A stretch of DNA of 64,000 bases from Eoetvoesiella caeni (GTDB taxonomy: Bacteria > Pseudomonadota > Gammaproteobacteria > Burkholderiales > Burkholderiaceae_B): the NCBI RefSeq assembly GCF_003315175.1, contig NZ_QNRQ01000002.1:400666-464665 (forward strand). The letters are read 5' to 3'. Of this stretch, positions 18,639-26,247 are shown in pieces. The notes under the pieces were generated by a model. The model saw only the letters and a list, made by a program, of their open reading frames with translations, had not been told where the DNA came from and did no database searches. Positions within the stretch are counted from its first letter, which is position 1, and every line of letters starts with the position of its first letter. A program made the translations under genes and the position numbers.

Positions 18639-19817
18639 TCAGGGCTTGGCGTGAGCCATTTTGCATTGGCCCGCGTAGGCGTCCGCATAAGCCGTTGTAA
18701 TGGTCTTCACGACGGTATTGACCAGGCGTCCTTGTGCGTCTTTTTCGACCTTCAACAGATAGTGGTCCTGGATCGGGAAGTTATTGGTGTTGAACTTGAA
18801 GTCGCCGCGTATGGACTTGAAGTCGACTGTGCGCAGCGCCTTGGCGAAGGAGTCGGCGGAAACGAACTTGCCGCCGTTCTGCTTCAGCGCCGCATCGATC
18901 AGGCGGGCTCCGTCGTATCCCATGGCTGCACGCGGCGACGGAATTCTTTTGTAGGTTTTCTCGAAGTCGGCGACGAATTTTTTATTCAATGGGTTGTCGA
19001 GCTGTTCGCTCCAGTAGGCCGTGGACTCTATGCCCAGCGCTGCGTCGCCAATGCCCGGTAAAGTGTCCTGGTCGGTGGAGAAGACGGTGTAGACGGGGAT
19101 TTCGCCTTTCAGCCCCGCTTGGGCCAGCTGCTTGAAGAAATTGACGCCCATGCCGCCGGGATAGAACACGAACAAGGCGTCGGGTTTCACGCTACGCAAT
19201 TTGGCCAGCTCGGCCGAATAGTCCAGCTGCCCGAACTGAGTGTAGATTTCGGCGGCCACCTGGCCTTTGTATGTGCGCTTCAGGCCGGCCACCATGTCCT
19301 TGCCCGCGGCAAAGTTGGGAGCCATGATGTACAGGTTCTTGACGCCTATCTGATTCAAATGCAGTCCCATGGCCTCGGGCACGGTGTCGTTCTGGTGCGC
19401 CACGTTGAAGAAATGCGGCGAACAGCCCTTGCCCGCCAGTTCGGATGGGCCGGCGTTGATACTGAGGTAGATGCGGTCCGCATCCAGTACTTTGGGTACA
19501 GCGGCCAGCAGTACATTCGACAGGTTGATGCCGGTAACGATGGGAACGCGGTCGCGTTCGACCAGTTTTTGCGCCGCCTGGGCGCCTACGTCGGGCTTGC
19601 CCTGGTCGTCGCGGGCAAGCACTTCTGCGGGAACGCCGCCCAGCTTGCCGCCAAGTGAATCGACGCCCAGCTGGAACCCGTCAAGCAGGTCGCGGCCCAG
19701 TGTTGCCTGGCTGCCGGACAGGCTGGCGATAAAGCCGATCTTGATAGTGTCGTCGGCATGGGCGGGAGCCTGCATCAACGCCAGGCCTACCACTGCTGTA
19801 GCTATTACCTTGAACAT
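18639..19817 (-). CDS. HAAT ABC importer periplasmic substrate-binding protein
   Basis: Type I periplasmic binding protein (LivK/AmiC fold), 392 residues. A signal peptide, MFKVIATAVVGLALMQAPAH, ends at AHA-DD. The mature protein opens TIKIGFIASLSGSQATLGRD, typical of aromatic-compound-binding LivK relatives. It sits between the flavin reductase gene (120 bp upstream) and livH, in one minus-strand transcription unit. Ligand not known; gamma-resorcylate or a related hydroxybenzoate is a reasonable guess from context. Confidence 0.88.
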   Translation of the reverse strand: MFKVIATAVVGLALMQAPAHADDTIKIGFIASLSGSQATLGRDLLDGFQLGVDSLGGKLGGVPAEVLARDDQGKPDVGAQAAQKLVERDRVPIVTGINLSNVLLAAVPKVLDADRIYLSINAGPSELAGKGCSPHFFNVAHQNDTVPEAMGLHLNQIGVKNLYIMAPNFAAGKDMVAGLKRTYKGQVAAEIYTQFGQLDYSAELAKLRSVKPDALFVFYPGGMGVNFFKQLAQAGLKGEIPVYTVFSTDQDTLPGIGDAALGIESTAYWSEQLDNPLNKKFVADFEKTYKRIPSPRAAMGYDGARLIDAALKQNGGKFVSADSFAKALRTVDFKSIRGDFKFNTNNFPIQDHYLLKVEKDAQGRLVNTVVKTITTAYADAYAGQCKMAHAKP

Positions 19818-19937
19818 ATTGCTCTCCTTGGGTGGATACTTTGCAAAGTCTCTGTTGCTTTTATCGGAACTGCCAATAGTTTGCTTCTAGGAACTGCCAA
19901 TGGCTTCAGGCGTCCGGCCCAGTCGGCCGGGCGCGTG

Positions 19938-20495
19938 TCAGTCGGACAAGGGTTGTACGGTGGTGTAGGTTCCGGCGTGGAAGGCCAAGGGCGTGGCCTG
20001 CGAATACGCGTAGCGCTTTACCGCACCGTAAAAGACAATGTGGTCGCCGACGCCGTGGTGTTCGATTTGTTCGCATTCGAACGTGGCCAGCGCGTCTTTA
20101 AGGGTGGGAACGCCGTCGAGGCCATCGAAGAATTCGTCGGTCAGGCCTTCGAATTTATTCAGTTGGGGGCTGCAGAAATGCCGCGATATTTCGACCTGGC
20201 GGGCATGCAGAACATTGATGCAAAAGTGCGATGCCCGTTCAAAGGTGGCCAGGCTGCCTGCGTCTTTTCTTAGGCTCCAAAGGACGATGGGCGGGTCGAG
20301 CGAAACCGAGCAAAAGGAGTTTGCGGTAAGCCCTTCGAGCTTGCCGTCGGGGCCGCGAGTAGTGATAACGCACACGCCAGTTGCGAACTTGCCTAAAGCA
20401 TTGCGCAAGTCACGCGGGTCGTGGGACAGGTCTGTATGGCCGTCGATTCGCGGGTACCGGCTGCGGCCATCGGCCGCTTGTGTTGCTGGAATCAT
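19938..20495 (-). CDS. Flavin reductase, HpaC-like component of a two-component monooxygenase
   Basis: 185 residues. Reduces FMN/FAD with NAD(P)H for a partner oxygenase. The FMN-binding split barrel shows ALGKFATGVCVITTRG, GLTANSFCSVSLDPP and a C-terminal GDHIVFYGAVKRYAY. I chose the ATG at 20495 because GGAGAAAG lies just before it; an earlier in-frame Met at 20528 lacks such a site. It diverges from the group D flavin monooxygenase gene at 20818, the natural partner, and is upstream of the importer genes. GraA-type resorcinol hydroxylase reductase is a plausible specific role. Confidence 0.88.
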   Translation of the reverse strand: MIPATQAADGRSRYPRIDGHTDLSHDPRDLRNALGKFATGVCVITTRGPDGKLEGLTANSFCSVSLDPPIVLWSLRKDAGSLATFERASHFCINVLHARQVEISRHFCSPQLNKFEGLTDEFFDGLDGVPTLKDALATFECEQIEHHGVGDHIVFYGAVKRYAYSQATPLAFHAGTYTTVQPLSD

Positions 20496-20817
20496 TTCTT
20501 TCTCCGGGATTGTTGTCAATCGGGCCAAACTTGATGTCAGAAATTATTGATAATGCAACTTGTTTTTAGTTTAGAGCAAATCATAAAAACTAACACCTGT
20601 TTATATCTCGGGGTTTGCCCTGATAAATGAGGGTGGGCATGTAAGCAGCAGATAATGCAAGCTATTAAACGCGAACTTGGCCCCTGTTCATATGCTTTCG
20701 GGACTAGGGTTTACGCGCAATTTCTAGCTTATGGCACAATTTTTATTTGCAAACAAAAATAAAATAGAATAGATTGATCGCATAGCTTCAACCACTTTTC
20801 AATAGCCGAGGCGAACG
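20496..20817. promoter_or_regulatory. Divergent promoter region with A+T-rich palindromes
   Basis: A 322-bp A+T-rich spacer between the divergent reductase and oxygenase genes; no gene seen. It holds several dyads: ATTAT-TG-ATAAT at 20543-20554; TTAGTTT and AAACTAA (20566-20572 and 20587-20593, 14 bp apart); and a near-palindrome TTATTTG...CAAAAATAA within 20743-20762. Short symmetric A+T-rich sites like these suit a MarR-type repressor, and one is encoded at 14650-15117. Confidence 0.5.
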
Positions 20818-22089
20818 ATGGGCCATCCAGAAACTTGCGGTTTTCTACCTCCCGAAGCGGCATGGTTCGATGCGCCGGGACGGCGTACGTCAATTTCCCA
20901 TGCCCCCGAATGTGCAACTTTGCTGGGCCGCGCCCGTGACCTGGCCAACGGCCATCTGAAGGAAAACGCGCGCAATACCGAGGCTGCGCGCCGGGTTTCG
21001 CAAGAGACCACGCAAATGTTCCGCGAGGCGGGCTTTTTTCGATTAATGCAGCCGGCCAGGTTCGGAGGCTATGAATACGGCTTTACGCCGTTTATCGACA
21101 TCATCAGTGAACTTGCCCGCGGCTGCCCTTCTTCGGCCTGGGGATGCTCTTTGGGCGCTGTACACCAATGGCTGGTGGGGACCTTTCCCGCGCAGGCGCA
21201 AGACGATGTCTGGGGAGAAAATCCAGAGGCCATCATCTGCGGCTCATATGCGCCGGTGGTAAACGCCGAAAAGGTCGATGGCGGATATCTCATCTCGGGC
21301 AAATGGCACTGGGCATCCAATATAGACAATTCCGAATGGGCCGTGGTTGGCGTGTTCTTCCCGCCGGATGAAGAGACGCCTGAAAAGCATGCCGGCTTTT
21401 TGCTTGTGCCCAGGACAGACTGGGTTGTGGACGACGACTGGTTTACCGCGGGGCAGGCGGGTACCGGCTCCAAGACGGTCTGGATCGATAAGCCGGCGTT
21501 CGTGCCGGCTTATCGAAAGCTGACCTTCGGCCAAGCCTCGTCCAACAACCCCCCCGGCGCGCAGGTCAACGACAACCCTATTTACCGCATACCGTTTCTT
21601 TCGGCGGTGCCCGTGTGCCTGGTTGCACCCATCCTGGGCGCGGCGCAAGGAGCGATCGACGAATTCATGCAGATCGCCGGGACGCACGTAACGCGCGGCG
21701 CTGTTTCGGGCGGGGGCGGCAAGTTAAGGGAATTCTTTCCGGTGCAGTCGCGCCTGGCCGAATCGATGGCGTTGCTGGACGCGGCGCGTTTGCTGATTTA
21801 CCGCGATACCGCGCAGGTCGAGCAAATGGCGGCGGCCGGACACAAGATCGATGTCGATACGCGCATACGCAACCGGCGCGACCATGCATTTGCGGCGCGC
21901 ATGGCCAGGGACGCCATAGACGCAGTGTTTGCCAATGTGGGCGGCAATGGATTGGCATTGGATCAATCCATTCAGCGCTTTTGGCGCGATGGCAATGCCA
22001 TTGCCAAACACATCAGCCTGAACTGGGACGCGGTTTCTTCCATGGTCGGGCAGCAGTTGCTGGGCCTGGAGCCGCGTGGCCAGTACTGA
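20818..22089 (+). CDS. Group D flavin-dependent monooxygenase, oxygenase component (acyl-CoA dehydrogenase fold)
   Basis: 423 residues. The fold is that of HpaB/HsaA-type two-component hydroxylases, recognised by GFFRLMQPARFGGYEYGFTP near residues 75-95, the Ser/Trp segment CPSSAWGCSLGAVHQW, VDGGYLISGKWHWASNID, and a C-terminal ARDAIDAVFANVGGN. These enzymes ortho-hydroxylate phenols using reduced flavin from a separate reductase, here probably the divergent gene at 19938. The downstream decarboxylase would yield resorcinol, so resorcinol to hydroxyquinol (GraD-like) is the best-supported guess. GAGG lies 6 bp before the ATG. Confidence 0.85.
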   Translation: MGHPETCGFLPPEAAWFDAPGRRTSISHAPECATLLGRARDLANGHLKENARNTEAARRVSQETTQMFREAGFFRLMQPARFGGYEYGFTPFIDIISELARGCPSSAWGCSLGAVHQWLVGTFPAQAQDDVWGENPEAIICGSYAPVVNAEKVDGGYLISGKWHWASNIDNSEWAVVGVFFPPDEETPEKHAGFLLVPRTDWVVDDDWFTAGQAGTGSKTVWIDKPAFVPAYRKLTFGQASSNNPPGAQVNDNPIYRIPFLSAVPVCLVAPILGAAQGAIDEFMQIAGTHVTRGAVSGGGGKLREFFPVQSRLAESMALLDAARLLIYRDTAQVEQMAAAGHKIDVDTRIRNRRDHAFAARMARDAIDAVFANVGGNGLALDQSIQRFWRDGNAIAKHISLNWDAVSSMVGQQLLGLEPRGQY

Positions 22090-22162
22090 ACTATATGGCG
22101 CGCGGTCCGCGCCACCTTCAACGCATTGTTTGTACTAACTGAACAGAAAGGAGAATCCCGCC

Positions 22163-23137
22163 ATGGACGGAAAAATCGGGCTTGAGGAACACTTTGCCAT
22201 ACCAGAGACATTGAGCGATTCGGCCGGATTCTTGCCGGACGAAAGCTGGCAGGAGCTTAGCAAGCGGCTGCTTGACATCCACGAGGGCCGCCTGCGCCAG
22301 ATGGACGAGCATGGCATGGAAATGATGCTGCTTTCGTTGAATGCGCCGGCGGTGCAGGCCATACACGAAACTTCCAAGGCATGCGAAATCGCCACGCGCG
22401 CCAACGACTTCCTGGCCGAACAAGTGGCAAAGCGCCCCGACCGTTTCCAGGGCCTGGCCGCACTGCCCTTGCAGGATCCCGACCGCGCAACGCGCGAACT
22501 GGAGCGCTGCATCAAGGACCTGGGCTTTCGCGGAGCGCTGGTGAATGGCTTTTCGCAAGTGGACAGGCCGGACAACGTGGTCTATTACGATGCGCCGCAA
22601 TTCGACAGCTTCTGGAAGACGGTGCAAGAACTGGATGTGCCTTTTTATCTGCACCCGCGCAACCCCATTCCGGCCTGGGCGCAGATATACGAAGGACATC
22701 CATGGCTGCTGGGCCCGACATGGGCCTTTGGCCAGGAAACGGCCGTGCACGCCCTGCGTTTGATGGGGTCAGGCCTGTTCGACCGCTATCCCCGCCTGAA
22801 GATTATCTTGGGCCATATGGGCGAAGGCTTGCCCTACAGCATGTGGCGCATCGACAACCGCAATGGCTGGACGAAGGCGCCCAAAAGCTATCCCGCCAAA
22901 CGCAACTTCGCGGAATACTTCCAGGAAAATTTCTATTTGACGACGTCGGGCAATTTCCGTACACAGACGCTGATCGACGCCATCCTGGAAATCGGCGCCG
23001 ACCGTATTCTGTTTTCGACCGATTGGCCGTTTGAAAATGTGGACCATGCCGCAAACTGGTTCGATGCGACATCAATCAGCGAAGCCGACCGCTTGAAGAT
23101 AGGGCGTACCAACGCAGTTGATTTGTTCAAGCTGTAA
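22163..23137 (+). CDS. Gamma-resorcylate (2,6-dihydroxybenzoate) decarboxylase-like amidohydrolase
   Basis: 324 residues of the ACMSD/amidohydrolase-2 family, which remove CO2 from hydroxybenzoates without an organic cofactor. The start MDGKIGLEEHFAIPETL and the stretches LLSLNAPAVQAI, YLHPRNPIPAW and TTSGNFRTQTLIDAILEIGA closely resemble characterised gamma-resorcylate decarboxylases. The metal and catalytic residues of that enzyme appear at the same numbers: Glu8, His10, His164, His218 and Asp287 (in FSTDWPFENVDHA). It follows the monooxygenase gene by 73 bp. Expected reaction: 2,6-dihydroxybenzoate to resorcinol, reversible. Confidence 0.9.
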   Translation: MDGKIGLEEHFAIPETLSDSAGFLPDESWQELSKRLLDIHEGRLRQMDEHGMEMMLLSLNAPAVQAIHETSKACEIATRANDFLAEQVAKRPDRFQGLAALPLQDPDRATRELERCIKDLGFRGALVNGFSQVDRPDNVVYYDAPQFDSFWKTVQELDVPFYLHPRNPIPAWAQIYEGHPWLLGPTWAFGQETAVHALRLMGSGLFDRYPRLKIILGHMGEGLPYSMWRIDNRNGWTKAPKSYPAKRNFAEYFQENFYLTTSGNFRTQTLIDAILEIGADRILFSTDWPFENVDHAANWFDATSISEADRLKIGRTNAVDLFKL

Positions 23138-23151
23138 GGCGGGCCACGCCA

Positions 23152-23391
23152 CTACGCCACGATATAAAACAAATACTCCTGGCCATTTTTAACCGGCTCC
23201 TGCGCGAAGGTGTAGCCTCGGCGCAGGGCTTCTTCGGGTACGTTGCGAAATGAGCCGGGACAGTCGGTGATGACATGCAGCAACTGGCCTTTATCCAGCT
23301 TCTCCAGCGTTTCAAGGGTGTAGATGACGGGGTAGGGACAGGACTCGCCGCGCAGGTCCAGCGTGAAGTCGGGGGAAAGTTCGGTTTGCAT
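23152..23391 (-). CDS. yedF: YedF-type TusA-family sulfur carrier protein
   Basis: 79 residues with the TusA signature DLRGESCPYPVIYTLETLE; the Cys in CPYP carries the transferred sulfur (or selenium). E. coli YedF has the same length and layout and is paired with YedE, as here (19 bp apart). The role is probably handling of sulfur or selenium species delivered by the membrane partner. Nearby selABCD and a selenoprotein gene favour selenium. It converges on the decarboxylase gene with 14 bp between stops. Confidence 0.88.
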   Translation of the reverse strand: MQTELSPDFTLDLRGESCPYPVIYTLETLEKLDKGQLLHVITDCPGSFRNVPEEALRRGYTFAQEPVKNGQEYLFYIVA

Positions 23392-23410
23392 GGGGTGGAC
23401 CTCGGTATCG

Positions 23411-24607
23411 TTATGCGCGCGCCGCCATCAGACTGGCAGAGAGGTGGCGCTTTTCGTGGAACAGGGTGTAGGCATAGAGCAAGCCCAGCATTGCCAGGGT
23501 AATGACGATTGCCGCGGTGGGGCCTATGCTGCTGACGAGGTTGATTTTCTCGCCCGGGGCCACCAGAAGGTTGTAAATGCCAAGGTGGTCCCAGGCATAC
23601 GCCAGCAGGGTGGCTCCGGCAATATTGCCGATAAAGACCACCAGGTAAAGTACCTGGCCTTCCATAAGCCGGTACATCATGCCGGTTTCGCAGCTTGTGG
23701 CCATGACGATGCCAAGGCCGAACAACAAGCCTCCCACAAAAGTACTGGGCGCGGCTATTTGCGTAATGGGCGAGAGTCCATAAACGCTGATGACGATTAT
23801 GGTCATGACCGCACTCAAGGCCATGCCCGCAATGATGGCCTTGGACATGACGGCGCGGCCCATGATCCATAGGTCGCGAAAGGCCGAAGTAAAGCAGATC
23901 TGGCCGCGTTCGATCAGGATGCCGAACATGGCGCCGAACAAGGCGGCAATACCAAGCGGCCTTAGTCCGGAGACGAAGAAGTAGACGATAAGGCAGGCAT
24001 AGCCCAATGCAAGCAGTCCCCCAACGACGGGCTGGATGCGAAGCGAGCCCGGCGGAGTGGCGGCCGCCTTGCCTTTGGTCAAGGTGGGCCGGCCTTTCCA
24101 CCAGCGGTTTTTGATGAGCCGGGTGCCCAGCAGTGTGCCAAGGCCGGTGGCGACAATAAAGATCCAGGCATGGAACGAGAATTGCGGAACGCCCGTAAAA
24201 AAGGCGGCAAGATTGCACCCCATGGCCAGACGCGCGCCGAAGCCGGCCACAATGCCGCCGGCCAGGGCCTGGACCCAGCGGCGTCTTTGTTGCGGAATGC
24301 GGATCTTGAAGCTATTGCTGAGCAGCACCGTGATGAGCGCGCCGATGAACATGCCCCAGACTATCCAGCCGTCGGTGCGCGACAAGGTGCCGCCTTGTAT
24401 TTTGACGAGCTTGAAGTAGGCCCAGTCGCTGGTGTCGACGCCGGCAAGATGCAGCATTTGTCCGCCAAGGCGGGTAAATTCGCCGGTTACCGCCCAAACT
24501 GTTCCCGTCAGTCCAAAGTAGATGGCGCTTAGTGCACCGGCTGCCACCAGCACGGGAAAGGGGCGCCAGTAGTGATTGAAGAAAAAACGCAAGGAATGGG
24601 TGGGCAT
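23411..24607 (-). CDS. yedE: YedE-family membrane protein, putative selenium transporter
   Basis: 398 residues, about ten membrane segments, closely resembling E. coli YedE. Conserved stretches are SAIYFGLTGTVWAVTGEFTR, GGIVAGFGARLAMGCNLAAF and FGILIERGQICFTSAFRDLW, plus ATSCETGMMYRLMEGQVLY. The three conserved Cys residues (MGCN, QICF, TSCET) suit transport of a thiol-reactive anion. The family is widely proposed to import selenium precursors and often accompanies selD. I chose MPTHSLRFFF at 24607, the equivalent of the E. coli start; the longer in-frame start at 24670 looks artificial. Confidence 0.87.
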   Translation of the reverse strand: MPTHSLRFFFNHYWRPFPVLVAAGALSAIYFGLTGTVWAVTGEFTRLGGQMLHLAGVDTSDWAYFKLVKIQGGTLSRTDGWIVWGMFIGALITVLLSNSFKIRIPQQRRRWVQALAGGIVAGFGARLAMGCNLAAFFTGVPQFSFHAWIFIVATGLGTLLGTRLIKNRWWKGRPTLTKGKAAATPPGSLRIQPVVGGLLALGYACLIVYFFVSGLRPLGIAALFGAMFGILIERGQICFTSAFRDLWIMGRAVMSKAIIAGMALSAVMTIIVISVYGLSPITQIAAPSTFVGGLLFGLGIVMATSCETGMMYRLMEGQVLYLVVFIGNIAGATLLAYAWDHLGIYNLLVAPGEKINLVSSIGPTAAIVITLAMLGLLYAYTLFHEKRHLSASLMAARA

Positions 24608-24842
24608 TTGTGAAGCCTGAGACGCCTGAGTATGCAAAAGTACGGCTATTTTGGCATACAGCGCAGGCAAGCATCGGAATGCCGCGCCGTCAAACTTGGG
24701 CTGTCGTCAGATTGAGCAGGGGGCGGGCGGCGGCCAGGCTTTAGCCGCCGCAGACCGCCATGCCATAATGATTCTTGCTTTTTCGCGGGGCGCACCTTGG
24801 CGTGCGCCTATTGTTCCTGACGCCTATTGAGTCTCTTGCACC

Positions 24843-25547
24843 ATGACAGATCTTTCCGCATTTCCCATTACCAAGAAATGGCCGGCGCAGCATCCCGACC
24901 GCATTCAGCTTTATTCCCTGCCCACGCCCAATGGCGTGAAGGTGTCGATCATGCTCGAGGAAATGGGGCTGCTCTATGAGCCCCATTTGGTCAAATTCGA
25001 TACGCACGACCAGACCTCGCCGGAGTTCATGTCGCTGAACCCCAATAATAAAATTCCGGCCATCATCGACCCGAAAGGACCTGGCGGCAAGCCGCTGGGC
25101 CTGTTCGAGTCGGGGGCGATACTTATTTATCTGGCCGAGAAGACCGGCCAATTCATGCCGCAAAACGCCGCGCTGCGTTACGAGACGATACAGTGGCTTA
25201 TGTTCCAGATGGGCGGCATCGGCCCCATGTTCGGCCAGGTGGGATTCTTCAACAAGTTTGCCGGCAAGGACTATGAAGACAAGCGGCCGCGCGACCGCTA
25301 TGTGGCCGAGTCGAAGCGTTTGCTGGCCGTGCTCGAGCAGCGTTTGACCGGCCGGGCCTGGATCATGGGCGACGACTACAGCATTGCCGACATTGCGACT
25401 TTTCCTTGGGTGCGCAATCTTATTGGCTTTTACGAGGCGGCCGAGCTTGTGGGGATAGCCGACTTTCCGAACGTGACGCGCGTACTGGATGCTTTCCTGG
25501 CGCGGCCGGCCGTCGCGCGCGGACTGGATAGTCCCAAGCGTAGTTGA
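24843..25547 (+). CDS. Glutathione S-transferase family protein (YfcG/Nu-like)
   Basis: 234 residues. The N-terminal thioredoxin-fold domain reads IQLYSLPTPNGVKVSIMLEE, with the TPNG motif of YfcG/Ure2-like GSTs that show disulfide-bond reductase activity. GLFESGAILIYLAEK is the glutathione-binding Glu-Ser motif near residue 88. The helical C-terminal domain includes MGDDYSIADIATFPWV, the N-capping box. It stands as a single gene, divergent from yedE. Two hairpins follow it. Confidence 0.9.
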   Translation: MTDLSAFPITKKWPAQHPDRIQLYSLPTPNGVKVSIMLEEMGLLYEPHLVKFDTHDQTSPEFMSLNPNNKIPAIIDPKGPGGKPLGLFESGAILIYLAEKTGQFMPQNAALRYETIQWLMFQMGGIGPMFGQVGFFNKFAGKDYEDKRPRDRYVAESKRLLAVLEQRLTGRAWIMGDDYSIADIATFPWVRNLIGFYEAAELVGIADFPNVTRVLDAFLARPAVARGLDSPKRS

Positions 25548-25570
25548 TATAACGCAAAAACAATTCAGGC

Positions 25571-25630
25571 CGGGCAGTGCATACTGCCCGAAGTTACCTA
25601 TGCCTGCCTTGGGTTCGAGGCAGGCATAGG
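25571..25630 (+). terminator. Tandem hairpins after the GST gene
   Basis: Two perfect stems lie close together: CGGGCAGT-GCAT-ACTGCCCG at 25571-25590, and the 12-bp stem CCTATGCCTGCC (25597-25608) with its complement at 25619-25630. Neither has a long T-run; the second is followed by CATATTTAAAAG. They probably end the GST transcript before the ridA/fdn promoter. Confidence 0.6.
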
Positions 25631-25652
25631 CATATTTAAAAGCAGGAAGGGC

Positions 25653-25680
25653 TTGACTTTATTGGGGATTGGGCTAAAGT
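25653..25680 (+). promoter_or_regulatory. Possible promoter for ridA and the formate dehydrogenase genes
   Basis: TTGACT at 25653-25658 and TAAAGT at 25675-25680 are 16 bp apart, resembling a sigma-70 promoter, 80 bp upstream of the ridA start. Because only 34 bp separate ridA from fdnG, it may drive the whole fdn operon. Judged by eye only. Confidence 0.35.
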
Positions 25681-25760
25681 AGGGTTCAGTCCTCATTGTG
25701 TAGCCGGCTTTTTAATTTTTGATTAACAGATTGTTTGTTTATTGATTAAAGGTTCTGCCA

Positions 25761-26213
25761 ATGCCTGAAATTTCCACCGAGCTTCTTTCCGTTGTCGCAG
25801 GCCAGCCTACTCTGGTTAACCCCCCCGGCCTGTACGATCCCAGCGGTTTTGGCTATTCACATTTGGCGGTGGTCGAGACGCCTGCACGCTTTGTGTATAT
25901 AGCGGGCCAGGGCGGCGAAAACGAGCAGGGCGAAATTGCCCCCGACTTCGAGTCCCAGGTAGAACAAGCCCTTGGCAACCTGCAAAAAGCGCTTGCCAGC
26001 GTCGGCGCCGATGCCGGCCATCTTGCCAAGATCTCGGTGTTCATCGTCGACCACTCCATGCAGCGGTTGCAAATATACGGCAAACATTTTCAACGTTTTC
26101 TAGACGGCCGCAAAGCGCCGGCCTGTACTCTTATTCCCGTGCCATGCCTGGCCCTGGAAAGCATGCTGTTTGAAATCGAAGCCACTGCGGTGGTTCCTTT
26201 GCAAGACCTTTAA
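25761..26213 (+). CDS. RidA-family protein (YjgF/YER057c/UK114)
   Basis: 150 residues with the Rid fold: FVYIAGQGGENEQGEIAPDF near residue 44, QVEQALGNLQKALASVGA, and the C-terminal KAPACTLIPVPCLALESMLF followed by EIEATAV. RidA proteins deaminate reactive enamine/imine intermediates. The archetypal RidA active-site Arg lies in a P.R.T/C motif; here the corresponding KAPACT stretch has no Arg, so this may be a divergent Rid subgroup with another role. It lies just upstream of fdnG and may be cotranscribed with it. Confidence 0.85.
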   Translation: MPEISTELLSVVAGQPTLVNPPGLYDPSGFGYSHLAVVETPARFVYIAGQGGENEQGEIAPDFESQVEQALGNLQKALASVGADAGHLAKISVFIVDHSMQRLQIYGKHFQRFLDGRKAPACTLIPVPCLALESMLFEIEATAVVPLQDL

Positions 26214-26247
26214 CGTCCCACCTCCCATTAATCATCCGGAGAGCTCC

